The translations under genes were made by a program, and so were the position numbers. Below the pieces are notes generated by a model, which made no database searches, was not told where the DNA came from, and saw only the letters and a list, made by a program, of their open reading frames with translations. Positions 11,162 to 27,356 of a stretch of DNA of 64,000 bases are shown here, piece after piece (the stretch's first letter is position 1; each line of letters begins with the position of its first letter). This DNA is from Zychaea mexicana (lineage: Eukaryota > Mucoromycota > Mucoromycetes > Mucorales > Lichtheimiaceae), in NCBI RefSeq assembly GCF_025766255.1, contig NW_026516701.1:1-64000 (forward strand), read 5' to 3'.

Positions 11162-14100
11162 TTTTTCCAGGGTTTTAACTTTACGTTGTTGGTTTTTAAA
11201 TCGATAAGAAGCGGGAGAGAATGAAGATTTATATAAAGTAATAGTTTCTAGCAAAAATGAACAATCATGTCAGTAAATAGAAGGCAGTATAGCAGTATGT
11301 AATGGATCTTTACCTTTAGCAAAAGTGTAGTTGCAGTTGTAGTTGTAGGTTGATAGTAGAAAGAGAGAAAAGACAGGGCCTTGAAGAAGAGATAGTGTAA
11401 TAGATATAAAACGTATAATCTCGTATGTAACTTTTATTCCGTCTGATTATCCGCTTTATATAAATGCGATTAGTATAGGGATTTTTATTCTCATGATCCT
11501 TAAAGACCTAGAAAGAAGAAAAATAGGGAAAATGCAACCTCTGTTGAGTTCTCTTACACAGATGGCTGGTGCTAAAAGAGCGACAAAAAGGATATAATGG
11601 ATCTACAAAAAAGAGACGTGCTCGAGCTCAGTTAATGTGCGTGTGTGTGTGTGTGTGTAATTCAGGGATGGGTGCGTGCACACCACCTTGCTTGAATGTT
11701 GCTGGGTGCTAAAAAAGGTCTTATACCCGCTGTAAAGCAGTAGTAAGGCAGCCCGACAGAATTATTGTTTTCCACAATTGCGTGGTCTGGGTGTGCAACA
11801 CTTGGCCTATCAGCTCTTATTTTCTTGTGCCCCTTGCTTTTTTTTAAGATAGAGGCAATCAGACAAAAAAGATGGTGAAGGGTAAGGCTTTAGGGAATAA
11901 CTGGGGGAGTGTTCCCTTTTTTTGTTATTGTTCACACACTTACTGTTACGGGATTATATTTCTTTTTTTAAGCGAGATAAAGTAGTGGTGGTAGTATGAT
12001 ATACGATGGTGTTTGAACAAAAGGCGTTCCTCGGGAGTGATGTGTGTGTATGAGAAAGGGACCATACAATCATCTTGCTCTCTTTTTTTCCATCGTTTAT
12101 TCAGTAGACAGTACAGAGTACTGTAATTTTTTACGATACGGCGATGATGATGAATACGACATCGCTCAATGGAAATAGACACAGTCAACCTTTTTTCCCC
12201 TTATTCATCGCCAGAAAGAAACAATTGCTTGTTACTGTATTCATAACATCTATTCATTATCTGATATATGGTATGGGTGCTGTTGCTGCTGTGATTATAC
12301 CCCACTACTCCTTACTACTACTACACAGAAAGTACTGTCAATATCATCTCGATGACCCATGCTTCAACTCCCTTAGAGACTCACTCCTTTTCCGAAGCAC
12401 CTGCTTCCTTGCACGCACCACATCACAAACTACTACTAATACTACTATTACTGCTACGTATTCATTTACACATTACACCCAGAGGAAAAAGGAACATTCA
12501 CCTCCCCATTCATCCTCCTTTTTTAAACTATTTGCATGTTAATACCCCGTTTGGATTTCATTCCCGGTTCCTCTCTCTTTCTCTAGGTGCAGTTTATGCA
12601 GATTATTCTTTCAAAAGTGTCCGAAAACTTTTTGACTCCTCATTTTCGACGCATCGGATAGTAGCAGTATGTGTGCAAGATAGTAGCAGATGCCGAATAG
12701 ATATGTATCTGATCGCAAATATATCGTGCCGATAATAGTTATTCAAATTACACTATTTTGCAATTGTAAAATTACTGCAACAGCTGCAGTAGTGGGGTCA
12801 ATTCCGTCGTGGTTTAGTTTCCGCTCGCGCGATAACCTTTTTTATTTCACAACAGCAACTACAACAGCAAAAAAACCATGAGGTATGCACACGCTAGTAG
12901 TTTTGGATTTAGCAACAACACGCTTATTACTATCATTGCTGATGGTGTCATTACAGCTAGTAATCAATTGAAGGAGCAATAAAAAGGTTATTGAAGAAAA
13001 GGGGATGGAGAGATAGATCATTTTGACGAAAAGTCGTAGCTTGTAGTAGCTTGTAGTAGTAGTAGTAATAGTACATGAAGGTAAAACCACGGGTTCTTTT
13101 TATTAGCGCTCTAATTATCATCAGTAGTAATCTTAATATTGTTGTCCAATTCTCGGCTTGTATTCTTCCCTTACAGTTGATAGCTGCAGCAGGTGAACGT
13201 GTGTGTATGATAGTGTGGTGGTGTAGGTATTTGATGTGGATGGGGTCTTGCCCTCCCCCCCCCTCTCCCTCATATCATAACCTGTCGTACGTGTGTGTGC
13301 GTACTCTGTATACAATGCATATATACTTCAAGGTTTAATGGGCTCTGCGCACGTTTATTAAATCTCGGTTGCATGTTTGTGTTAATATGTTTTCTCGCTA
13401 CGTATTCCCGGGGCTTTGCATGCACACGCTTTGTATTTCACTACATACTTTTGCTGCTCCTTTTTTCCGCCTTGTGTCAGATTAGGAAGTTAGCTCCTGT
13501 GCGCATAATGGATGATCAAACTAGTACATACTAGTCAAGTATTGAATTCATGCGAACTAGTGAGAAATAGTAGCGATTAGTTGAAAGCGGAAGAAAGAGG
13601 CATTGTTTCTGAAAAGCTGGTGATGATCTCTCGTGTCAAAGGATTTAAAAATTCGACAATCATCGTTATTTTTTTGTGAGGCAAATAGTAAGAAGGAACC
13701 TTCTCAAAGTATTACCACTGTACACTCTTCTTATCCTCAACATTGAAGAAAAAAACAACAACATCCTCCTTGCCAGTTCATAGCTTCTTGTTCATTCTGC
13801 TACAGTGCATAAGCTTATTAAAGTAGAAAAGTCAGGGTCCAACCTACTTCAACACAGCAAACATAGATGTTAATGATGATGTTGAAATACAACTCACGCA
13901 ACCACCACATAATAACCCCCAAAGAAAATAAAAAGTTGGGGAGCCTGTGTTCTGGGAGCTCTGTTTTTTTTCCGGCTAGAGATACGTCCATGTTGAAACA
14001 AAACCGATGAACGGCAGCCGCTACCGCTTATGGAATCCTTCCGAGGGTTAGCAAATTTGTGTGCTCCAAGTCGCACGGATCATGTCATCTCCTTTCCCTT

Positions 14101-14460
14101 CTCAGATGATAATCGTGTAACGGATTTCTATTTTAAATCTCCTATACAAATTGTGTGTTCCGTGTGAGCAAATGTATCTTTCACCACACACATCCCAACA
14201 CAAAGGAAAAAGCGTCCATCTCAGTCAGAGAAAGGAGAGGAAGGTGAATAAAGTTTGTGTTGAAAGTCTCGAGCTATTACTGAGAGACCCTATTGCACGA
14301 GGTTTTTTTTTTTTTTGAGGAGAAACGGATACTTTATCGGTGAGAGTTACCGAAATCAAACTACAGAAAGCAACAGCAGCAGCAACCAGGCAAATTCACC
14401 ATATAATGTAAGCTATCTATCATGGTGAGAAATTATCCACTAACAATTAGCTATAATTTC
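11162..14460. other. Long gene-poor region upstream of the C2H2 gene
   Basis: About 3.3 kb with GT repeats (11641-11658), CTGCTG/CTACTA runs and poly-T, but no ORF with protein-like composition and no tRNA or rRNA. It may hold a long 5' leader and control region for the C2H2 gene. Uridine-rich and CA-rich strings around 12000-13300 on both strands look like UTR sequence. Confidence 0.5.
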
Positions 14461-14954
14461 CTAATTTCCAAAAAAGAAGCCAAGGAACACTCTTCTCAAC
14501 ATGACAATCACATTCTCTTTAACATAATCATGTAGCCCAGCATTATTGCGCGTATGAGTGTACCGAGTATAGTGCTGCTGAGAGACGATGGTAGTAAGCA
14601 ATGGGTGGCAACTACTGCACATACTGTATAAAGTAGTACATGAAAATCCGGCCCCGCTTTCCTAGTGATTCATACCTTTAAACGAGATTCGATGACCTGC
14701 ATATTATAATTTACTTGCTTTAGTTGTTGCTGCAGGTCTAAGAGATGAAAAACATATGTTCCATCATGTCGTCGTCTTATTTTAGCGCCCGGAACAACAA
14801 AACTTCTCCCTGCAGGAAGAGAGAAACCCAATTTACTAGACATAGCAGCATGTAAGCCGAGATGATTTGAGTCCACAGAACGAGAAGGGTCACTTTTTCC
14901 CTCCTCTTCCTCCTTTATTGTTTTCCTCTTCTTACGCGTTGATCGTGCATAAAA
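14461..14954 (-). CDS. Small basic protein of unknown function (5' end unresolved)
   Basis: Two exons fit well: 14954-14676 (donor GTATGA) and 14577-14461 (acceptor CTCTCAG), both in phase 0. The protein has a nuclear-localisation-like start (RKKRKTIKEEEEGK), a middle part with FSLPAGRSFVVPGAKIRRRH, a possible short coiled coil (LDLQQQLKQVNYNMQVIE) and a C-terminal exon ending in LRRVFLGFFFGN. The first ATG in the open frame is at 14843; an upstream exon at about 15115-15043 with a GTAAGA donor is possible but its phase does not match. It lies just downstream of the FAAP100-like gene on the same strand. No family recognised. Confidence 0.4.
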
Positions 14955-15160
14955 CTACTACCGTCATCGGTTAACTGCTGCACTGCTATGTAGCAGCTCA
15001 ATTTGTAGGACTATCGCTATCACAATGGCATCGTCGTCTTACTCCGTAGTCGTAGTAAGGTCTCGTTTCGTTTCGAAAAAGGGTTTATCATAAAACAGTG
15101 AGAGGGTGCTTCCATCCATTCAACTGGTAAGAAGAGCTTTTAACAGCGACAATGCTACTC

Positions 15161-18100
15161 TTAAATTATGGACACAGGTCCGCAATTTATTTGACTGTGC
15201 AACATTCGCAACTGACTGACAACTGCTTCTAGAGTTTTCCAAAACTCGTCCTGTGATTCCCCAGCACGAAACTGGTCTTCAAGCTTGTTCGCCAGGTTAG
15301 TAATCCTTTTGCATCGCTTGTGATACTCTGTTCCTAATTGTTGATCTTGGGACTTTTGATCTATTTTGTACAATTGATATGCTCACATGATCAGAGACGA
15401 TGGGCACCATAACGAGTTTGAAAAGGAGGGATTCGATAACAATACCTTGATATGGCACAGGTTCGAAAAGATATTGTAACCGGGTCAATAGCGCTGCTTC
15501 AGTTTTTAACAAGACAACAGGGTGCACACATTGAACTGTCAGGATAGCCAGTACCTTGTTTGACGACGTCCAGGACATCATGGATGCCGATGATGATGAT
15601 GATGATTGCATGACTTTTATAAGGTAGTAGCACTAGTGTTAATATGCAGAGCTAGAACCCTCTCTTTCTCAGGCTGCATCATGCTTCCTACCTTTTGATA
15701 AGCTGACAATGACAGGGCTTTCAGGGTATGCTGCCAATGTAAAAACCGCCTGTTCCTGATTTTGCATGATCTTTTGCATTTCTTCCCTATTAATTCGAGG
15801 TCGTTTTTATATACTAGTTAGTACAATGCAATCTTTTCTGTTATTCCCCTTTTTTTGGTGGTAAAAAATTAAACAGCAGCTATTAACAGCAACCGTAACT
15901 GAAAAGAAAGAGATAGAGAGATAAGCTTACAGTGTGTGCCCTTCTTTAAGAAATGTACCAATGATCCGCTGGTATGTTTCGTCCCATGTCATTAGTTCCG
16001 GTTTGACAGCAACCTCGAGCCGAATTTCCGTCTTGTCCATATCATTGCGTATCCAACTATTATTTTCTTGCTCATGGTACTTCTGAATAGTCAATAAAAA
16101 AACAGTATGAGTCATTACATTATTCATAGCAAAGGACATCCTACTATTCTTGTTGATACAAAGTTTACCTCAAGACGAGCAAGTGGGTATCGATTGGTGT
16201 TGTCCAGCAACTTTCTGTGTTTGTACTCATTCCAGAGCTGTGCGCTCGTTTCAAAGATCCCATCTTTCTCTAACGATTTTAGCACGGCATCCGGACATGG
16301 CGTGACAAAATGCAGATCATCCAATGTCACCTCCGATAGGTGAAACATGAACGGTTTGCCTAAATAAAATACACCCTTTAGGTTTTCGGCACGATTTCCC
16401 AATAGAGTATATTTCCCTTTTACCTTCTGTACTACTGCTGCTATTTCTACTTGGTCCAACCTGATCTGTATCAATACACGTTGACAAACTTAGATTCACG
16501 TGAGTTGGTAGAAACAGTCGTTCGATATCAATTGGAATGTCCCGCTCCCTGTTCAAATTGTTGTCAAATGAAATAGGTTTTACGATTAGATAAGATTTTT
16601 GGCTGCAGAAAAAAAAAAGTTCCGTCCAGGCACGGCAGACATACCATATATGGTTATCGGAAAGTCCTGCTAGCGGCATCAGCATGGTTAGTCCATCCTC
16701 TGAGCTTGGTGTGTTTAATTCCTTGTTGATATTTTCTTGAAGCACGGTTGGCTGGTTTGATATATCTGCGCGTACTATAGTTCAAGAGAAAAAGGGTGAT
16801 CACTGCGATTTAATTTCACGCTACATGCTCCATGCCACTGCCACTGCTTTTACTGCTACTACGTACGGTACCACTTGTCCCAGTCTAAATCCATAGATGT
16901 ATGTATCCGTATCCGTAAAGCACAGCTTGCACGACCCGTGTAGTGCTGGCTGGAAGATGGTATCACCAGCGGTTGAACATCACATTGAAATGGTGATCGT
17001 TCATCCTCTTTCATTCTTTGTTTCTGTGCCTTGATCCTTTGGAGCGCATAGATTGTTCGGTTCACAGAAGTCAGCTTTGCATTTAAGGTCTATACCATTT
17101 TCTGCGTGTTAGTTGGAAAGAAAGAAAACATCAACTTGCTTGCTAATAGCTTACTTCAGCATATGCCTCAATCTCCTTTTGCTGCTTTTCAAGTTGTGTC
17201 AACTCTTCTAAAACTTCTTGGATAGCTTGCTCCAAATGTTCAGCGCTCTGATTCACGTTTCTTTGCACCTTTCTATATATTGAGAAAAAGTACGTTTAGA
17301 AAAGATTATCAGATTCCATGTAGCTGAGTGTTGAAAGTTTCATACTTGAAGCGGGTTCGAACGGTAACCATTGTATGATCATTCTTAAGTACTTCCAGAA
17401 TAGTTCCGTTTTTTTCAAACTTTTTTCCAACATGTACTTGTACAACTTGATTATCCAAGTCAGCAAGACGGACCAACTGTAGAGGAACTGCATTATTACT
17501 AGCAGTCGTAGCAGAGGAAGACTTGAACCCAAAGTCGATATAATACACTTGACCATTGTCTTTAAGACTGACAAGTATTGCCTGGAAGAATATACGGAGT
17601 TCGTGTTAATTCTGCGGTATATCCAGCATTTATCATCAATAGCCATATCCACAGATATTTTTTTGATTTCCTTACATTGTTGATGAAAGCAGCATCGTTA
17701 ATAGTTCCAGGCACAAAGAATTCTTGAAACATTAACCGATTGCCCGATACAATGAATAATTGGACGGTACCTTCCCATCTAATGTATGTATAGTTGCTGT
17801 TACTACATTGGCATAATCGAGAAAAGCTTCTTTCGATCAAATAAGATAGCATGTGCTCCTACCCTAATACGACCAATGCGTTCTGTTTCCCATTCGCACT
17901 CGATCGTAAGAAATAGATGGCTACAGGTAGCTCGTTCTTTTGAAATAGAGAAAAAAAGTCAAAATAGGATCGAGAACTTGAGCAACAATAATACGCACTT
18001 ACCGCAAGTTCTGTAATAAGCGTATCCTTTTGTTGTTCAATGTTGCGACAATACACCATGCCTGTCGTGGTACAATATAATAGCCCGCGTTGTCTTCAGC

Positions 18101-19117
18101 AACAGATTCAAACTTCGTTAATGTTAATCCTGTATGTTACTAAGAGCAAGTAGGATAGCTCACCTAGGTAGCCCTAATTTATCGCATAGCACTGGATCCA
18201 GATCATTTTCGTTGACTACATTTAAGTTTATTGTCCAAGTTAAATATGCACATAACCTATTATTGCTCTTCCTTCTTTGCCTTTCCCTCTCACCAGCCTT
18301 CCAACTTTTTACCCACATTCAACCAGCATGCTAACATGGTACTGTGCTGGGATCGGTACTGTAGTTGTACATCGAGCCTCCAAGTTGTACAACAGAATAC
18401 TAGATTGGTCTCGCAGTAACCCATAAAACCCTTCAGCAGAAGCACATGGCTGAATTCGTGTCAAATTCGACTATCCATTGTATACGTTAATACGGCTTTA
18501 TGCTCAAAGTGAAAGCGGTAAAAGGCGGTGAAATCCGGATTTACGTTTTGATACAATCGTTCGCATGAACTCGACTCGATTTTTTGACGTTTGGCGGCCA
18601 ATCTATTCACAAGTTATTGAGCTTACAAGTCACTTTTCATCAGTGATACACTCACGATCTTAATATACCTTGGTTGCTCGCAGCTGATACGAATGATCCA
18701 AACTGTACCGTCCTGTGTCAGTGCTAAAACTCCTGTGCATCCAGCAGACTCGAGTGCCTGCGTTGCTGTTGGTAGTTCCACGAACTGGATCGCAGGACTA
18801 TGTAAATCCCAAATTGCTTGCTATGTATGAATTGTTCATTTTGTTTCAACATCAAGTAGTTGAGTTTCGGTGCCTTTCTTTTTGTACATGCATGTCAAAC
18901 ATAAAGATCTCACCTGTTGAATCGCGCCGCCACCGTCGTTGTCTTTGTCTTCTGCCGCGTCGGATCGTGGCCAAAATCCAGTGACCGCGCCTGTGTCAAT
19001 CGCTACAAGTACTTTGGAAACGCCATGCGAGCAGCAAACTATTTTGGTGCAAACAATCGAGTCGTCATGAACATTTAGAGTGTGTTGTCGTAGTATTTCT
19101 GTCTCGATCGTTTGCAT
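15161..19117 (-). CDS. Fanconi anaemia core complex subunit-like protein (FAAP100/FANCB-like)
   Basis: A gene of roughly 850 aa with many short introns, starting at ATG 19117. First exons: 19117-18914 (IETEILRQHTLNVHDDSIV...) and 18784-18669 (ALESAGCTGVLALTQDGTV). Blade-like strands follow (GLLYCTTTGMVYC, VQLFIVSGNRLMFQEFF, AILVSLKDNGQVYYIDFG), then a coiled coil (about 17270-17160, EHLEQAIQEVLEELTQLEKQ). Next is a beta-rich region (RASCALRIRIHTSMDLDWDKW; RERDIPIDIERLFLP) and a helical tail ending SQLRMLHSQINCGPVSII. Beta-propeller, coiled coil, beta domain and helical tail in this order is the FAAP100/FANCB plan, and the tail and the SCALRI.. block resemble what I recall of FAAP100. This would be a nuclear DNA-crosslink-repair scaffold with FANCL. 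Identity is an inference; the gene itself is well supported by consistent splice phases. Confidence 0.55.
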
Positions 19118-19378
19118 CGCGCATAGGTGGATTCTTTAATAGCAGGCAAGGGAAGAAGAGCGAAGGTTCGGAGAGCAAGAAATAATTAACCCAACGACCA
19201 TGACGGAGACAGCATGATAAAAATGACAGCTTACGCGCAGCAACAAAACAGAGCTAATATAAAAGTTTCCTTTCGTACACAGGTTTATGTTTTTTTACTG
19301 GTGCAATTTGGTCATATAGGAGGGAAAAAAAGACACCTTCGTTTCAGAGTACAACAAAAAAGAAAGATAATAGCCTAT

Positions 19379-22498
<3,120 letters not shown>

Positions 22499-23414
22499 TA
22501 TGTTTTAGTAGAATGTGAAAAGGTTGGTGGAAAGGTTAAAAATGACCCGTGTTAAAAGAAGAATAAAAAAGAGGGCTCGAGGGGGTTTTGAGCGAAAGGG
22601 CAAAGGTGCGTATGTGTGTGTTCCGGTCTGACACGCAAAAGGGGATGATGCCTAGCCCGCAGTTTCAAGTTGTAAAACTCAGCAGCAGCAAGAAACGACG
22701 TTTCGAAACGCCATCCACACAAAAACGCCAATCGCCTCCCGCCTTCTCATCATACCGTGCACTTCTTTCGACACGTCTGCTTCAGCACTTGCTGCCATGA
22801 ATATATCGATTGATCCGCTACTGTCCACCCACCATGATAACAGGCTGCATTGAAAAATCCGAGGTTTCGGTACACTTTGTACCAAGGCAACATCATCTTG
22901 TACCTACAGATGCATCAACATGCGCTTCTTAATCTAGTCGCGCACCTCAAGTTTATAGCCATCATCCTTTGCTTAAAAACCACTTTTCGATCACGTTTGT
23001 CCGTATTTACACGCGTCAAAGTACATGTTTGTGTGTTCTGCGGGCCGGTGCAGATAAAATGTATGCATGCGAACATGTTTATAGTTTCTGTTTATGCAAC
23101 GGTAAGGAGCAGTGCTAATTAATTGCAACCACCACGCGTCGAAAGCTTCATAGATTGTATATATCATCTCCACTACATCTAGAACGGACGCTTGAAATCT
23201 GATACACACATTAGCATAGCAGTCTTCCCTGCAACCAGTTTCTGACCCTTTCTGCTTGCTTGCAAATAAAACGAAAAAGCGAAAAGATCGATGCTGCATG
23301 TGTTGAAGTATGTGCCATCTTCATTGAGCTCAAGTTGTAAGGTGTATGTACAAAATAGTAATATTTTCATATTATATATACACATGTCGTCAAGTTCATA
23401 GTTAAATATATGTA
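22499..23414. other. Intergenic region between VMA1 and the kinesin gene
   Basis: About 900 bp with no convincing ORF or RNA. It must contain the VMA1 promoter and the kinesin 3' UTR. Short open frames on both strands have no protein-like composition. Confidence 0.6.
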
Positions 23415-25977
23415 CTAGTAGTAAGGATTATGCACAGGCTTATTCTCCATAAAGGCTTGTATACACGAACCGACAGGTAAATCTTGTACGGAGAAAGTTA
23501 GATGGAAATTATCCTAAACAGCAATCATCTTTAGTCAGAATTCTCTTTTTGTTTAAGAGTTCAAGCCTTTCATATCCCCATACCTAGAGTTCTTATATAC
23601 ATCATTGTAAATTCGCTCTCTCTTCTTGACCAAACGATTTGTTAGAGCTACTGGTGTTTTTTCAATGGTCAGCACTCCCCTCCAAATATTTAGTTTCCTA
23701 CAGCTAATACCATAAAAGACCATATTCACTTTATGTACCTTAAGAGTGGGTGATTCGATAATACTTCATTGATCCTCTGGTCCAGCATCTCCTGTAAATC
23801 TTTTCGGGAGATAACGACGAGATCATCCTCAGCATCATTATGCACACGTTGCCGTATCAAATGATTGCTTCTGCTGGTGTTATTGGGATTGTACCCGTCA
23901 ATAAACCGATTCGCATGCAAGTCATTTTGAAGCGTTGATGTCTTTGTTGCTCGCCGATACCCAGGAGCATATCTCGTTGGCTTCATCCGTCGCAGCTGTT
24001 TTACTGTATCGCTTTGTCCATAATTATTATTATCACACCCAAGTGCTCCATCGTACCGTCGTTTCAATAATCGATCGATGCCAGATTCATTTTCGTTTGA
24101 TGAGCTATCGTAACTTGACGATGACGGTGAAGGAGGAAGGTGCTGGATAGCCTTTGCCCGGCTTCGAATTTTCTTTGATCGGCTGGCAAAGTTTAATGTG
24201 CTTTGCAAGAGAGGGAACAGGATCGTGAGTATGTCTGCTTTAAGCTACGACACCTGACATGTCATCATTTCAAAACGAGACTTACTTGATGGTATCAGAT
24301 AGATAGGCCTGGGGGAATAAATAAGTGACGGGGTTAGTTATCACTTCTTTCATATGCTGATCTGACTTACTCTGCCTGGTGCAATATTGATGATCATCAT
24401 TCCGAGGGAATTCCCTTCTAGTGTAGGCTATTAGATGGTTGTATTAGACAGCTGGTGATGGTTGGTTTCTTCCCTACACATCCTCTCTTCCCGATCCTCG
24501 GTGGTTATACCTGAAGTATACGGGTCATTTTTGAATCACGGAACGGTATACGTAACTAAAAGAGAATACGTGCGCGTAAGTTAAACTAAATAGAGTAAGC
24601 TAGAAACGATAACTACAAAAGAAAACGGAACACACTGAGCCTGTATTTAAAGCTTCCACGACTTGACCAAGCACAAACAAGCTCTTGTTGATAGCGGCAC
24701 TTTCTGTCATGCGGTCCTTTTTGTTTTCCGTCTTGCGATTATCCTCTGATCCAGCCAAATCAATAAGGTTGATTTTACCATAGACCATATGGCTTTTTTG
24801 TGTCCCAGCAAACCGCGGGCCGATCGGCGTTGAGATGGCAACATTGAGCGTCAATATTGCGTGAGATCGACTAGACCGTTTGTTCAACTTGGTACTTGCT
24901 GTTGAACGATTGCGACTTGCAGCACTAGGAGTCATTTATGCAAAAAAATCAACACGTTAATCGTCGCAGCTTTGTTTAAGGAAGAATTTCATGGCTCCCA
25001 GTTGCCTCACCTGAATGTCCGTTCAAAATCATCCAGAGACTCGAGTGATTGCTTTTTTTGAGATCAATCAAAACTGTTAGAGCCATTCAACTTATACTGT
25101 ACATTAATCATTGTATTTACCTCGCTGATGTTCGCTACAAACACTTCGCGGTCAGGGCCCTCGCGTATATCCAGACCACGCTGATACTATTAATTGATAA
25201 TTATTAACCTTGGCCGTATCGCACACAGTCAACCCCGTTTTTCATCCACATTGCACCGTACCTTTTCTCGGCGAGATACCAGCAAATCATGCACAGTCTC
25301 TTTGAAGATCTCCATGTAGGACATTGACACATTGATATCGGATACTTGGGAGGCCTCTTTAGTTTCAAACAGAAACTCTGCAACGCGGGGAATGATTCCT
25401 GGCTCATCTTGTGCACCCTCCATTGTATACGTTTTGCCTTTGATTTATGCATAAAGAAAATCAATCACAACCCACTTTTCATACAATATGTAAGTATGAA
25501 CAGATCTTTACCAGAGCCAGTGACTCCATAAGCGAAAATTGTAGCGTCCTGAATTTAATCAAAACGAAAAGTGTGTGAGTCTGCTATGGAAGAAAAGGTG
25601 GGCTAAAATAATAACAAAAAACTCACGTAGCCTTCGAAAACACGTTCGATCAGTGGTCGTACGTCTTTTTGAAAGATTTCCGATTGTGTCGTTTTTACTG
25701 AGTAGCATGACGCAAATCTATTTAGACGTTTAGCATCAGTGAGAAAAACCAGATTATCCTTTCGCTTTTCCTCACAAGTGATAAGGTCTAGTTCCTAGTA
25801 GTAGAAAAGAGACAGAGTAATTTACTTGTAATTTAAGAGGCTGCCAGGGTTGCGTTGATCTTCGACGTTGATAGTATTGTCGTCAACCTCGACCGACTCA
25901 TCTGGAAATTCATCGTTGCGGAATGGTCGAACGCGGCAAATGATCTTTATTTTGTTATTAGTGATCGCTCGTCCCAT
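23415..25977 (-). CDS. Kinesin-10 family motor (KIF22/Kid-like)
   Basis: Microtubule motor of the chromokinesin type. Start at ATG 25977 (MGRAITNNKIKIICRVRPF). Motor motifs in order: P-loop AYGVTGSGKT split by an intron (25520-25445), YTMEGAQDEPGIIPR, switch I NKRSSRSHAIL, switch II LIDLAGSEDNRKT, SLFVLGQVVEALN, and ASRSKKIRSRA at the end of the motor. DLAGSEDNR.T.N with SLFVLG.VV.ALN is characteristic of kinesin-10. The tail is Ser- and Asn-rich with LVVISRKDLQEMLDQRINEV; no helix-hairpin-helix is obvious. The 3' end has two options: GTATAT donor to a last exon ending NKPVHNPYY (stop 23415, chosen), or GTATGG donor giving a stop near 23498. About 10 introns. Confidence 0.88.
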
Positions 25978-26027
25978 TTGATAGGAGGTTATGAAGTGAA
26001 AAATAAAAAAGTGGAGCAAGCGTAAAA

Positions 26028-26856
26028 CTACCCAAATAAGTAAATCACGCGGAAACGCGGATTCAACGTATTCACATCAAAACCATCAGAGTCCTAAAGC
26101 GATACTCATCTTTTATTATCTTTACATAAAACTGAATGATACTGAGTAGAATTTATTGTATGCAGAAATATAAACCTGGCGTCCAGGAACCGGCTGGTGG
26201 CCTTCTAGTAAGGCAAAGATACGTCCCTCGTAAATATCGCCGACAGGCTCTTTCTCAGCATAAAGCTCAAGAACATTTTCTGCTTTTTCTGCATAGCTAA
26301 GTTCGATAGCTTTGCGTACTTTTGTCACTACAGTATAAGGGTTTTCCAGAGGCAGGTTACAGATATCAAATACTGTGTATTTGGCATCCGGTTGTAATGT
26401 ACGAGTCCCTCTGAACCAGCATTTTCCGCTGCGTACAACAATATTCATTCCTCTTCTTCTTGCTTCGTTTCGTAAGTGCTCACTAGCCAGAACAACTTCT
26501 ATGACTATGACTCGCTCTTCCGTACCCTGATTCGTAAGCATTTTAGCAGCGACAATATTTTGCCGGCCATAATAATTAATCAAGTAATTATACGCTTCTT
26601 CCTTGTTCGTTGCTTTGTCTTGAAAATTAAAAGCAATGCTCGTCTTGTAATCATCCGACTTCCACCAAATATGTTGCCTTCGTTGACCTTCCAGTGAAGC
26701 AGCGGAATATGCATACAAAGGACGGATGGTGTCTCCCGCATTGTCGCCAGGCCCTTCCGACATCGACTGGCGTAACAAGTCCTCAGTTGAAGTGGTCGTC
26801 GTGGCACTTGCGGATTCCATTATGTGAGAATTACTTTGCTGAATTGTTGTAGACAT
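26028..26856 (-). CDS. 248-aa protein of unknown function, nucleic-acid-binding-like
   Basis: Exons 26856-26176 and 26093-26028, intron GTTTAT...CTTTAG, phase 0; 248 aa. A Ser/Thr-rich N-terminus (residues 1-60) precedes a compact alpha/beta segment: YKTSIAFNFQDKATNKEEAY, a YYGRQNIVAAKML helix, VIVIEVVLASEHLRNEARRR, then VVRSGKCWFRGTRTL and FDICNLPLENPYTVV. The repeated beta-alpha-beta character recalls the gag-like first ORF of fungal LINE elements, but there are no CCHC knuckles and the gene is intact and intron-bearing, so it may be a domesticated copy. The stop lies 51 bp upstream of the kinesin start, in the same direction. Function unknown. Confidence 0.75.
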
Positions 26857-27356
26857 AATTTAACAGAAATAGTTCGTCAATCAACCACTTATATACTCGA
26901 AAAAGACAAATTTATCAGTAGACATAACAATGGCGGCATTGCAGCCTTATGATAAGCAGCTTTATCCTAGAATGAACCATTTACACCGATTGATAAAAAG
27001 AACAGAATGAAGAAAAGCATACAACGAGAAACAAATGAAGATACATGATCAATGCTATTCTTGGGACTATCAAAGATCAGCTATAAACAGCGTAGTATTT
27101 TAAAAAAAAATTCTACGATATGCTATCAATACTGATTCTTATTTTGGAAAGCTTTGCTAGAAAGGCCGAATCAGCACAGAGCCACAAATGAATGTGCACC
27201 TCTCCAGGGGTTGAAGCACAACAGAGGTGAGGACAAAGGAACCCTATTGGATTTCCGATACTGCCCCTTGCTACCCAATTTCATTGTCCTCGTAGCAATA
27301 TTAACAGCGGAACCTACCACGAACACTCTTTCTTCTCTTTATACAATATCACTGTA
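26857..27356. promoter_or_regulatory. Divergent promoter region
   Basis: A 500-bp AT-rich region separates the minus-strand 248-aa gene from the plus-strand HMG-box gene and should contain both promoters. No specific site can be assigned. Confidence 0.5.

Noticed and set aside
18060..18180. Frameshift in the FAAP100-like gene
   Set aside because: The apparent break closes in frame when the acceptor is taken at GCTGAAG, giving ...KLGLPR then QRGLLYCTTTGM.
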